Positions 53,640 to 64,000 of a stretch of DNA of 64,000 nt are shown here, one piece after another. Positions within the stretch are counted from its first letter, which is position 1, and each line of letters starts with the position of its first letter. Below the pieces are notes generated by a model. It searched no databases. It had not been told where the DNA came from and worked only from the letters and a program-made list of their open reading frames with translations. Position numbers and translations under genes: made by a program. The stretch comes from Cymbidium sinense (Eukaryota > Streptophyta > Magnoliopsida > Asparagales > Orchidaceae). The stretch covers positions 46,571,648 through 46,635,647 of the forward strand of contig CM038221.1 in the NCBI GenBank assembly GCA_021442155.1, written 5' to 3'.

Positions 53640-54800
53640 TGGATTTTCAACCCATACTTAACAAATTTAGGTATGCTAAATGGGGTTCATTGAATTTTGT
53701 AGAGATTTTGATAATTGGAGGAGAGACTTTTCCATATGATTTTGATTTAGAACCCATACTCAACAAATTTAAGAATGTTGAGCGGGGTTCAAATATTTAG
53801 AGAGACTTTTGTAGATATATATGTTGAATCTCTTGTTTGAAAGTTGATTTAGAAAACCTTTACTTAGAAAATTTAGGTATGCTAAAAGGTTTTCAATTAT
53901 GTGTTCAAAAATTTTGTGAAAACATCTTTGTTTGTGATGATTGGTTATATGTGATATATGTTGATTCGATTTGAAAGTGGGCATTTACTTAACAAATTTG
54001 GTATATTAAGTAGAGGCCAATTGTGTTTGATGTATGTGTTGATTTGAAAATGAGGCTCTTACTTAACAAATTTGGTATGTTAAATAGGAGTTAAGTGTTT
54101 TTATGATTATTTTTTGAAAATGAGGCTTTACTCAACAAATTTGGTATGTTAAGTAGGAGTCAAGTGCATTATGTTTTGAAAATGAGGCTCTTACTTAATA
54201 AATTTGGTATGTTAAGTAGCAAGCAAATGTATTATGATTTGGAAATGAGGCTCTTAAAAAATTTGGTATGTTAAGTGGGAGCTAAGTGTGTTTATGATTT
54301 TTGAAAGAGGAAAATCTATTTAACAAATTTAGGTATGTTAAATAGAGTTCAATTTATTTTTGTGATTTTTGAAAATGGGACTCCCATTTGACAAATTTGG
54401 GCATGTTAAATGGAGTCCAAATGTGTTTTTATGTTCAAGACTTTGGAAAAGTGGAATTCTATTTAACAAATGTAATTGTGTTAAATATATTTTAATTTAT
54501 TTTGATTTTTCAAAAGAAAGGGAAACTCTCATTTGACAAATTTGGGTATGTCAAATGGAGTTCAAATATGTCTTGATTTTGTGTGTGATTTCCTGCTTTT
54601 GAAAAGAGGCAAACTTCAACTCTAACACATGTGAAATATGCTAAGTGGAGTTTCATTTTTATGTCATGATTTTATTTGAAAATAGAATCTCTATTCAACA
54701 AATTTGGGTATGTCATTTTTAAAAAAGGGATTCAAAAAAAATGTTGATTTTCATTTTGAAAAGAACCTCCATGCAACAATTGTGGGAATGGTAAATGAGG
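53640..54800 (-). repeat. Leader array of about 15 stem-loop repeats, element B
   Basis: Units of about 60-110 bp. Clear stems (+ strand reading): ACTCAACA...TGTTGAG flanked by GAACCC...GGGTTC (about 53751-53790), GAAAACCTTTA...TAAAAGGTTTTC (about 53852-53900), CTATTTAACA...TGTTAAATAG (about 54315-54345), GGACTCC-CATTTGACA...TGTTAAATG-GAGTCC (about 54372-54410) and CATTTGACA...TGTCAAATG (about 54528-54556). The loop AAATTT(G)GGTA is conserved. It occupies the same place as the array of element A. Confidence 0.85.
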
Positions 54801-55019
54801 TTTGGTTATATGAATTTTGTGTTTTTAAAAACTTCTCATGAATTTTTTGCAAAATCTTTTGTTATGTGAATTTTGAAATGTGTTTTTGAAAAGAAGTGCT
54901 ATTTTGCAAAAGAGATTTATTTTCTTAAGTATAAGATGAACCTTGCCTCACCAAGATAGTAGTGCTAAAGAGGTTCTAACTTTTTAGTCATCTCTTTCAT
55001 TAGTTAATCTTATCTTTCA

Positions 55020-55040
55020 CCTATTGGGGGACCCAATAGG
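55020..55040 (-). ncRNA. Conserved 9-bp leader stem-loop, element B
   Basis: Sense: stem CCTATTGGG / CCCAATAGG, loop TCC, all Watson-Crick. It lies 191 nt downstream of the PBS start and is preceded in sense by GTAGGTCTTGAAACT, close to C (GTAGGTCTTAAAACC). Confidence 0.65.
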
Positions 55041-55214
55041 AGTTTCAAGACCTACATGGATTGAGGTCCTAAAACCTAAGGGATGTTGGCTAGCTTTGCT
55101 TAAGAATGAAATAAGTTAAGTGCCAATAGAAAGAAAGATAGTCTTGGGCTTATATAAGTCCACTATTGATTCTTTGAGGCAACAATTGTCTACTAGAGAT
55201 GGACATAGGAACTT

Positions 55215-55231
55215 CCCCAGTGGAGTCGCCA
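55215..55231 (-). other. Primer binding site, element B
   Basis: Sense TGGCGACTCCACTGGGG, a perfect family form. Its first 12 bases complement the end of a GGTGGAGTCG-CCA tRNA (plant tRNA-Arg type). An 8-nt spacer separates it from the LTR end at 55240. Confidence 0.88.
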
Positions 55232-55239
55232 GAAAAATT

Positions 55240-55842
55240 TGTGGTGTTTATTTTTGGATATGTATATGGGGGACATCACATAGATTTGAGGGTGTACTTT
55301 TTGAAGTGATCAAGTATGATATTGAGGTATGATGTACTATCTCTAAAGATAGAGACATCACCCTTTAATGGACCTAATCACCTAATAAGGACTCCTAAGG
55401 CATGATGGGTCTTCGAATATACCGGATATTTTTCCTCTACTTTACATGAATGAATAAAGTAGGGTTTATACTAAATTGGGTTCTAAAGTTCTATATGGGG
55501 GAAAGCCCCCATACTTAATTACATCCTAAGGAGGGTGAGTTTCTTAGGACAACTCTCGATTAAAGTAGGCTTTTATTACCTCCAAAGATTTCAAAGATAA
55601 GACTATCAATAAATTGGTTATATTTAGAAGATCAATCAGGATAGGTCAAAAGGAGAGACTTATTATTGAAGCCAAAAGCAAATGAGTAGGGAATGCTCAT
55701 GATACTAGAAACCTAGTTAGCATTCCAATCTATCCTAAGGTTGGGCTTTATATGTTTGAAATTGAGAAGAAAATTATTTGTTAAATAGTGTTTAAGGGGT
55801 CCAATTTGTTGATTAATTACCGTTCAAAAGCTTAATTATCAT
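55240..55842 (-). mobile_element. 3' part of the 5' LTR of element B, cut by element C
   Basis: In sense this is the last part of the LTR, ending ACACCACA at 55240. It keeps the uninterrupted palindrome TATGGGGGAAAGCCCCCATA (55494-55513) that LTR G used as target in the other LTR. About 2 kb is missing at about 55793 relative to A. Element C is inserted at 55843; the five bases before it (atcat) are the left target copy. Confidence 0.8.
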
Positions 55843-58800
55843 TATTGACCTAATTTTTAGAATGAGCTCTCAACCTCTTCATCTTAGACATAAGACTCCT
55901 CTTAGACACTAAGAGTTTATTAGTCTTAAGACACTTCTAGTGATTAGGTGAACACTTAACCTAATCCTAGAGACTTAGAAGAGTTAGCTATAGGAACAGG
56001 TTATACCTTAGGGGTGTTAGGAAGACTTTCCTACCCTATAGCTTGAACTAAATCCTAACTTCCTTCTTTCAAGCAGACTCCAAATCCAGACCAACTTTAA
56101 ACTCAAATCAATTCTAACTTAATTCATTTTCTCAAATCCAAATCAACTTCAAACTCAAACCAATTCTAAATTAAATCTCAAATCAATTCCAACTTAATTG
56201 ATTATCTCGAACCTTAAATCAATCCCAATGAATTTTCTCAAATCATGAATCAATTCCAAATGATTGAAAGCCATGATTGAATTCCAAATCCAAAATCTTT
56301 CCTAAGTCATTTTTATTTTATCTTATGGACTTAGCTCAAATCAAATTCAAATCACTTCAAATTCAAAAGTTTTTTCTCATAACCCATTTATATTATCGTT
56401 TAAATTCACAAATATAAATGAAATATAAATTCAAATACCTAAAACCAACTTATACCCTTTCAAGTCAAATTCTTGAACTTAGCCAAATCAAACTCAAATT
56501 AATTTAAACCTTTGGATTTTCTTTCCAAACAACCAATCCTTCAATCATAAACCAAATTCAATCATAAACTTCAATCATCAAACCAAAACCAAATTCTAAA
56601 CTCAAACCCAAATCAAATCCATGTTCATTCTTTGAACTTGAAATTATCAAATGAATCAAAACCCATTTGACTCCAAATCACTTGCAAATGGATTTATATT
56701 TCAATCATAAGTCCATATGTGAGTTCAACCAAACTTGAATCAAGCATTGATCAAGTCAATTGACCCTCTTAGGCTCACTTGACCTAAAGTGACCCAAAGT
56801 ACCCTTTTGAGCCAAATTCTAACCATACCCAAATTAGATTGAACTAAGCCCATCTAAGTCTCACCTTTTGAGCAACAATCATCATAAGATGATCAATCAC
56901 TCAAATTTGGTCAAACCAAGTCAAACCTAGCCTTTGACCAAGTCAACACTTAACCCAAATGAAACTTAAACTAGCCAAAAATCCACCATAGGCCAAATTG
57001 ATTGAAACCATTAATCAAAAGAAATTCATGATCAATGATTGGGCTTGACCAAGCCATCATTTGAGCCAAACCTAGTCTAATTGGCCACTAGACCCAAGTT
57101 GACCCAAGTTGACCTAAAAAGTAAAAATATGTCAAATCTTGATATAAGCCAAATTGATTGCAACCAATGGGTCAAATTCATTCTAAATCACTTGTTGAAC
57201 TTGACCGAAGCCTTAATTGGCCAACTAGACCCAACATAGCCCAATTGACCATGAACCCAGCTTGACCTAAAAGATCAAACCAAGATAAAATTAAACCAAA
57301 CCAAAATTGATTGAAACCAAAGCTTGCAAAACATTTCAAATGATCAACCAAGCCTAAGCCAATCCATGACCTAACCCAATTGAGTCAAATGGGTCAAATT
57401 GGTCAACTTGACCCATTTGACCTAAGTGAACTCAAACAAACCAAAACTAAATATAAACCAAATTGAATTAAACCAATGATACCAAACAATTTCAAATGAT
57501 CATTTGAACTTAACCCAACCCATGGTTTGACCCAATTTGACCAATTGGTCTACTTGACCCAAGTTGACCCATTTTGACCTAAATGGGTCAACATGAGCCA
57601 AATCATATCAAATAAACTCCAAATTTATTGAAAATTGGTACAACCTATTTTTCAATTATTCGAAATCTTCCTAAATCAAAATGAAAGCCAAATGACCATT
57701 TTACCTCTAGGTCAAAGGGTAACCTATGATCAAATTCACTTGGAATTTGATCATATTCCAACTCAAGACTATTTGGCATCCTCTTTGTGGTCCAAATGGA
57801 CACTAATGAGGGTGGTGAATATGACCCAATGAGTTTGGGTCAGCCAAACCAAACCCAAAGCCAAAATTGACCTCCCAATGGAAAATGAGCACATGGGATA
57901 ACTCCATACTCTCATTTAACACATGAACAACTCCTCCACTACACTCCCCTGCCAAAATCAAATCACATGGAGCTTGTAACAACCTAACAAACCCATTCAA
58001 TCAAATGAATTTGATCAAAAGGGCATGTAAGCTCATGACCATCCGATCCAAGTAATGGGAGATATTCTCCCCCACATTACATTCCAATTCAAGTCTCTTG
58101 CATTCGATTGAGCCATAGGAACCCAAATAGAGCTTCACCAAGCTTCTTCAAGGTTTCCCAAGCTCATTCAAACTTCCCATTCTCGGTTTTGCTTAAGCTG
58201 AAAATAGGGGAGGTAGGAGAATTTCCTAACTTACTCATCACTCCACCAAAGTCCAATTGCTCTTGCAAGCACCATCAGGGAGGCAAGTCGAGCTCACCCA
58301 AGATGTTTTTCAAGAAACCAAGCCACGGGAAGGAGGAGCTAGACCAAATATGCAAGCCATTGAAGCAAGCTTTGGTCAATTGGAAGATCCTCTTCATCCT
58401 TCAAAGCTTCAATAGGGAATTGTTTCCACTAGACAAAGCTACCTCAACATTTGAAAGCATCGGTGATAGCCTCCAGTTAGGTATGCTTCAAAACTGAGCT
58501 TAGGGAGAAATTTCTTTGGTCTTTTGTGAAGGGAATTATCACCCTAATCGAATTTGACTGTTGGATGTTCTTCGCCACAACTCTTGATGGTGTGGGTTGA
58601 ATCTTAGCCCAATCCAAGCTCAAGTGAGCTTGGATCAACCATGGAGGATGGATGGCCTCCGTCTCCCATAAGCGAGGGCAGGGATGAATCACAGACCGCC
58701 CATCCCACATATTTCAGATGGACTCTCTTGATTAATCTACATAAATCCAGTGATTTAATCCCTTTAAATCCATGGGTTTTATTTCGACCATCCGATCCTT

Positions 58801-61800
58801 GATCAGATGGTCCAAGAAGAAAATGCGTAGCATCGTCAGCTAATGTGGCATTTGATTTGACAATTTAAATAACCAATCATCATACCACGTGGAAAGCACG
58901 CACCGCATCAACAGTTCACATGGCACCGACGAGATTAGTTATATAATTAGGGGATTTAATGACCTATTAATCAGAGAAACTTCAAGAATTCATAACTAAA
59001 TATAGAAAAATAATAAAAAATGCAAACTCAACTTCATTTTAAAGATAATTCGAAGGGGAATAATATAAAATTAGGTTTAATTGATTTTGAATAGTGACAT
59101 TTACTCAATTTGAGTTTTATTGGGGATTTAATTATGCTAATTACTCCTTAATTATTTCAATAATTAATTCCAAACTCCCTAGGGTTAGTTAGTGGGATGA
59201 CCTATGCTTCCCATGATTTTCTTAGAATTTGTTATTGGATTAATTTAGGTAATTGCTTATTTCATCTCTAATCACTCCCTTAATCAATTAAATGATTAAT
59301 TAACCAATTAAATGGTGATGAATTCATTAATTAAGCTTTCTAATAATCTTGGAATAGTGGATAGACTTAGGGAATGAGATTAGGATGCCTTTTCCAAATC
59401 TTTCCCCTAAGTCTATTTCATTTGAATAAAAACTTAATTATTTTACAAATTGATTAATGATTAAATCATTTAATTAAATAGCTTAATTAACCAAACTCAA
59501 AATAAAAAAATTAATCCAAAAACTTAATCACTTAATCAATCTCATTCTTTGGAAGATACTTAGGAGTTGAATAACCTAAGTGCCTTTTAAGAAAATCATA
59601 TACAACCCATATGTGTGGGAAGGTTTAAAAAGTACTTAATTAAATCCTTTAGCATAATTAATCAATGATTGTGAGCCTTTTATATTAGGCCCCTTTATTT
59701 CTTAGTTGCATTGCTGATTCAATTTATATGTGGTTGCATATCATATATTGGCTCATAATTATTAGGTTAAGTATGTTAAGGTGGTGTAGGTAAGGAGGTA
59801 ATTAATGAACTTAATTCATACCTTAACCTAAACAAAACATAAAATAAATCTAATGGTTCTAAAAATTAAACTAAAATAACACACACATGTGGGAGATGGT
59901 TAGGACCAGCAAACCTCTTCACATTTCCTAAAATCAAATTAAAACAAAATTTCCTTAAACAATTTTGATTCACTTTAAATGATCTTTTTCCATAAGATTA
60001 TCTTTAGGAATTGATTAGGGTGAATGAATTCATATGCTTACATCACTTTATTTCTTTCCAAGCATGCTAAATATGGTTTATCATATGAAAATCATGCATT
60101 CATATCTTTTGAAAAATCAAAAAAAAAATGAAATATTTTCTTTATGTCAAATTGCATGCTTTGGCTAAAGTAAGAATATGAATGGCTATTATCATTATTA
60201 AATCAAAAATTATTTTTTAAACTTATAAATAAAAGACTGCAAATGAATGTATGCTACTTATAAATATTTATAAGCTTGCATGTGAATATAACTTAAAATG
60301 TTTTATGTGGCTTTCTCCTTTTTTCTTAACATGGTTTGTATGTGATTTGAAAAGTGTATAGTTCATTTGAAAAGAACATAACACTTGCTTAAATTTATTC
60401 CTATGCAATCCCATGTCATGAATTAAGAAGGATCTTCACTTTACACATATAAATTAAACAACCAAAATCAAACAAATGAACATAAACTTGTTGCATGATT
60501 CTTTTTCCATTCATTTTTTTTGCATGCACATGTATTTAAGAAAAGTGATATACTAGTCTAGACATCCCGGGGTTGCGAGGCTTTAAGTAGCCTAAGAAGG
60601 TCTTATACCTTATACCATTAGTGTAGAAAATAATGGCGTCATACTCACTTATGTCTTTCATACATATAAATGTGCATTTGATTAATGGATAAAAAATTCC
60701 TCTTTTTTCTACTTAACAAAATCATGCATCACAAAAATACTCAAATTTCCTTAATCAACATCTCTTAGCATTCATCATTAAGATGTGCTAAATATTTATA
60801 TTTGTATGTATAGATATGCTTAGGATCATTTCATGTACATGATACACATGTTGAAAAGAAATAAATGGTTGTGTGTTTTGTGATAATAATTCACTCTGAT
60901 TAATCTTAAAATGCCTTTCCTATTTGAATAGGTTTGTTTAGAGAAAATCTAAACTTAGGATTAATTAAAATACATAATAAAACATTCACTAAAAAATCAC
61001 TAATGAATCTAGCTTAGATATTACTTAAGGTAGGGAAGAAAGAGAAGTTCTCTTCTTTTTTCCTCTCTTTACAACACTTAGTAATTAAGTGCAGGTTTAT
61101 TCAAACCAAATCAAATCATCAAATAAAATTAAAAAAATCAATTAAATCACTTAAATGAAACCACCCTCTAAGTTGAGCCCTTTCACACTTAGAAAATCTT
61201 AACCTTAAAACCTAGCTAAGACATACCACACAAGCCTTAAATGACACACACATTAGGCTAAGTCACCATTTCTAGCTCTATGTTAGGGCGGTGCATGGTT
61301 TGATGCTTAATTTTTTTTTGTGATGTGATCTTTTAGTCTAGATGTTAGGGTGTATGTGTGTAGGTTGGATGATAGGATGATCTTAGTTTAATCATTGTCT
61401 TCTGTAGGCAATTATGCTTAAGGGGCACTACAATAAAAATAATAAATATTTTTGCTATGCAGGTTGCTTATACCCCTAAGCATAATCCAAAATTGGCCAA
61501 TTGGACTTGGTTACCCATGTGTGGGGTGTTAAGTCCAATTTATTCATATACATGCTAGGGATTGTGTGGCTTGTTTAGCTAATATCTATTTTGAGGTTTT
61601 AATTAGATTTACTTTTCCCATTTTCATGTAATTTTGTAATTAAGATTTGGAATGAATGTTATGGGGGATTTGGATGAACATTGGTCATAGAACTATGTCT
61701 TATGCATCTTGTGAAGCCTTTGGAGCAACCACATTCCAACCAACCAAAAGAAGAAAGAAGAGAGAAGAAAGAAAAGAAGACATGGAGGAAAGAAGAAATG

Positions 61801-63396
61801 AAGAATGAAGACCCCATAACATGAATTCCTTTTTTTATTGTAATTAATTCATTTGTAATTCGGATTGTATAAGGGTAGAGCTTGGCAACCCAATTTTTTT
61901 ATGAGTTTGTGCGGTGGTGCACGACCACAATGACCTTTTATTCTTTTGTGCTAGCATTATAAATTGATTGATGTTTATTTAGCTTATGCATTAAGATGAC
62001 ATATTTTTTCTAGTTTTTTCCTTGCTTTGATGAATGGCCTGGATGCGATTAGACCCTTAGAAAAAATAAATTTTCTATACAATTAATTAACTAAAAATTA
62101 AAAATTAATAACTCATAACCTCACCTAAAGCCTAAGTTATAAATTAAGATAAAAGATTTAGCAACCCCTTAGCTGGATGTTGTATGTTTTCACATCATGC
62201 ATAGAAAAGCATCTTGCTTCACTATTGCTTATGAAGGGCTTCCACCTTTGACAGAGAACTTGGCTTGACCTTTGAGAGCCATGGTGGAAACACACCTCCT
62301 TCTTGCTAATTTTGGCCCATAATCTAATTTATCATGCATTAGGCATATGAATCCCATAGCTTGTGTCAAATCAATTATCTAAAAATAAAAATAAAATACA
62401 ATAAAAATTCATATTATATTTAAGTCATTAATCAAGCCCTACATGATCTAGTCTGTTAGGGAGTTTGTTTAAGGACTTACTCTCTTTCTGAATAAACAAC
62501 ATCTTAATTATCTTGCAAAAGCATATGATTTGCGTACATGTATTTAAAATCATAGGAGGAGTTAGTTGGCACCCCAGGGGTTGTAAGTCCAATGTGTGGT
62601 TTATCCTCTCTTATGGAGGTAAACCATATACCCATCTTCACCCTAGATTTAGGTCGTGCCTTGGCTCTTGCCAAAGCTCCCTAGATTTAGGTTTCGAGAT
62701 TATTATTTCCTTTTGCAGGCTACAAGCATAAATCCTCACCTCTTAGGCATTTTCGTGATATTGTGTTATGGAATTGTAAGCTCTAGATTTCTAATAAAAA
62801 TTCAACTTAAATAAATAAATCACTTCAATTTCAAAAATATGAAGCCCAACCATAGGATAGTTTGGGATGCTTACTAGGCTTCCTAGTATCATAAGCATCC
62901 CCTACTTATCTCCCGTTGGTTTCGATAATAACTTCCTTCTCTTGATCAATCCTATTTGATCTTCCAAAAATAAACTAATTGATTGGTAGTCCTATCTTTG
63001 AAATCTTTAGAGACAACAATCATTTATCTTAATCGAGAGTATTCTTAAGGAATCTCATTTCTTAGGATGTAATTAACTCTGGGAGCTTGCCTCCATAGGG
63101 AAGTTCATGAACCCGATTTAAAATAAACCCTGTTTTACTTTTTCATGTAAAGTAGGGGAAGAATCTCTGGTACATTTGAAGACCCATTGTCCTTAAGAGT
63201 GTTTATTAAGGTGATTAGGTCTATTGTAGGATGATGACTTCTGTCTCTTGAGATAGTACATCATTTCTTCATGTCATACCTGATCACCCTAATAAGAATA
63301 TCTGCAGATCTACATGGTGTCTTACCAAAAAGCACTTTAATTTTTGTCTTCATTTAACTCTCATATTTAGACGAAGATTGAAAATAAAACACCATA
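55843..63396 (+). mobile_element. 5' LTR of element C (+), 7,554 bp
   Basis: It starts TATTGACCT (decayed TGTTGACCT), ends ACACCATA and is followed by 8 nt and a PBS, so it is a true 5' LTR. Visible parts: one AT-rich subrepeat (56390), TTGACC-rich part (56750-57600), palindrome GGGAGA-TAT-TCTCCC (58057-58071), donor-like TTAG|GTATGC (58481), a CG-rich stretch with CACGTG-like sites (58820-58930), one GGCTTTAAGTAGCC repeat (60548-60640) and acceptor-like TATGCAG|GTTG (61460-61462). The open frame at 58108-58497 does not start with ATG and is not kept in other copies. No coding sequence was recognised. Confidence 0.88.
58057..58073 (+). promoter_or_regulatory. TATA-containing GC palindrome, LTR C
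   Basis: GGGAGA-TAT-TCTCCC; 424 bp upstream of the donor-like site at 58481. Confidence 0.45.
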
Positions 63397-63404
63397 GATT
63401 TTTC

Positions 63405-63420
63405 TGGTGACTCCTTTGGG
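63405..63420 (+). other. Primer binding site, element C
   Basis: TGGTGACTCCTTTGGG, a decayed form of TGGCGACTCCACTGGG, 8 nt after the LTR end. Confidence 0.8.
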
Positions 63421-64000
63421 AAAGGTTCCTATCTCCATCTTTGGTAAATGATTGTTGTCTCCAAGTATCGATAGTGGATTTATACTTTGTATGAGGCCGA
63501 GACTATCTTTTTTTTTCCATTGGCAGTTGGTTTATTTCATCCTTAAGCTAAGCTAGCCATCTTCTTTTAGGTTTTGGTACCTCACTCCGTGTAGGTCTTA
63601 AAACCCCTATTGGGTTTCCTAATAGGTGAAAATAAAAATTTAATAAAAGAAATAACCAAAGACTTCCTTCTTACCATTTATATGGTAAAACAAAGTTCAC
63701 TCCAAAAATAAAGAAAAATAAATCCTTTATAAAAACATCAATTTCCAAAATGCACATAATAAAATGTTTACACAAAAAGTTTCATAAGTCAATCTTATCT
63801 AACAATCTTCATGATTGTTATATGTAGGATCTTTTTAAAAATCAAAATCAACAATCATCTTTTCAAATATAAAATCCAAAATCATAGTTTCCAAAAGCTC
63901 AAATGAACCTCTTCACTCAATTTATTTTGATGAAGATTTCATTTTCAAAAATAAAATTCAAAATCATATTTTCCAAAAGCACAAATGAACATCCTCATTC
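63421..64000 (+). mobile_element. Leader of element C (+), continues beyond the window
   Basis: It runs parallel to the leaders of A and B in sense: the segment after the PBS, the GTAGGTCTTAAAACC box, the conserved stem-loop (63606-63626), a GTGAAAATAAA part and, from about 63790, the first units of the stem-loop array (ACAATC...GATTGT near 63803-63819; unit-like text up to 64000 matching A 14700-14860 in reverse). No coding sequence. Confidence 0.8.
63606..63626 (+). ncRNA. Conserved 9-bp leader stem-loop, element C
   Basis: Stem CCTATTGGG / CCTAATAGG with loop TTT; one G-U pair. It starts 201 nt after the PBS start. Same geometry as in A and B. Confidence 0.6.

Noticed and set aside
58108..58497. 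129-codon open frame filling the presumed first exon of LTR C
   Set aside because: It does not begin with ATG, and the same stretch of LTR D has in-frame stops; not kept in the family.

Overview
This window is plant nuclear DNA made entirely of nested, decayed LTR retrotransposons of one giant Ty3/gypsy family. No cellular protein gene, rRNA or tRNA was recognised. The assignment to the Tat/Ogre (OTA) branch rests on three things: a gag-PR-RT-RNaseH-second RNaseH-integrase order, the second archaeal-type RNase H domain (TNNEAEYK-like and DSQLVINQ motifs), and a primer binding site complementary to a GGTGGAGTCGCCA-type tRNA end, as in plant tRNA-Arg. All coding regions carry several stops or frameshifts. 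The sequence is strongly AT-rich. I cannot name the species.

Layout. (1) 1-5739: internal region of element F (+), from gag to the start of integrase. (2) 5740-~11460: LTR D (+), 3' end missing. (3) ~11460-15252: 5' internal part of element A (-), with gag N-terminus, leader and PBS; its 5' LTR (-) follows at 15261-20775. (4) 20776-55842: element B (-), inserted into LTR A. Its 3' LTR is 20776-21080 plus 28910-37472. This LTR is split by solo LTR G (+, 21081-28904), which has a perfect CCCCC target duplication. B then has a 3' UTR tandem array (38000-39990), pol (40111-43690), LTR fragment E (+, 43698-~48727), protease, gag, leader, PBS (55215-55231) and the start of its 5' LTR (55240-55842). 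(5) 55843-63396: 5' LTR of element C (+), inserted into B's 5' LTR, followed by PBS (63405) and leader running off the window.

From these junctions the LTR is defined as TGTTGACCT...ACACCACA, 7.5-8.9 kb long, followed by an 8-nt spacer and the PBS. Such long LTRs fill most of the window. Comparing the six LTR copies shows a shared internal plan: a U3-like part rich in TTGACC motifs, a TATA-containing GC palindrome, a conserved AG|GTA splice-donor-like site 422-433 bp downstream, and a matching acceptor-like site about 3 kb further on.

The most interesting signal is in the leaders. Downstream of each PBS, at 191-201 nt, lies a 9-bp stem with a 3-nt loop that is kept in all three leaders by compensatory base changes. 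Further along, elements A and B carry long arrays of 60-100-bp repeats. Most repeats are individual stem-loops whose two arms change together from copy to copy while the loop (AAATTTGGGTA-like on the + strand) stays similar. This looks like selection on RNA (or cruciform) structure in the genomic RNA of these elements.
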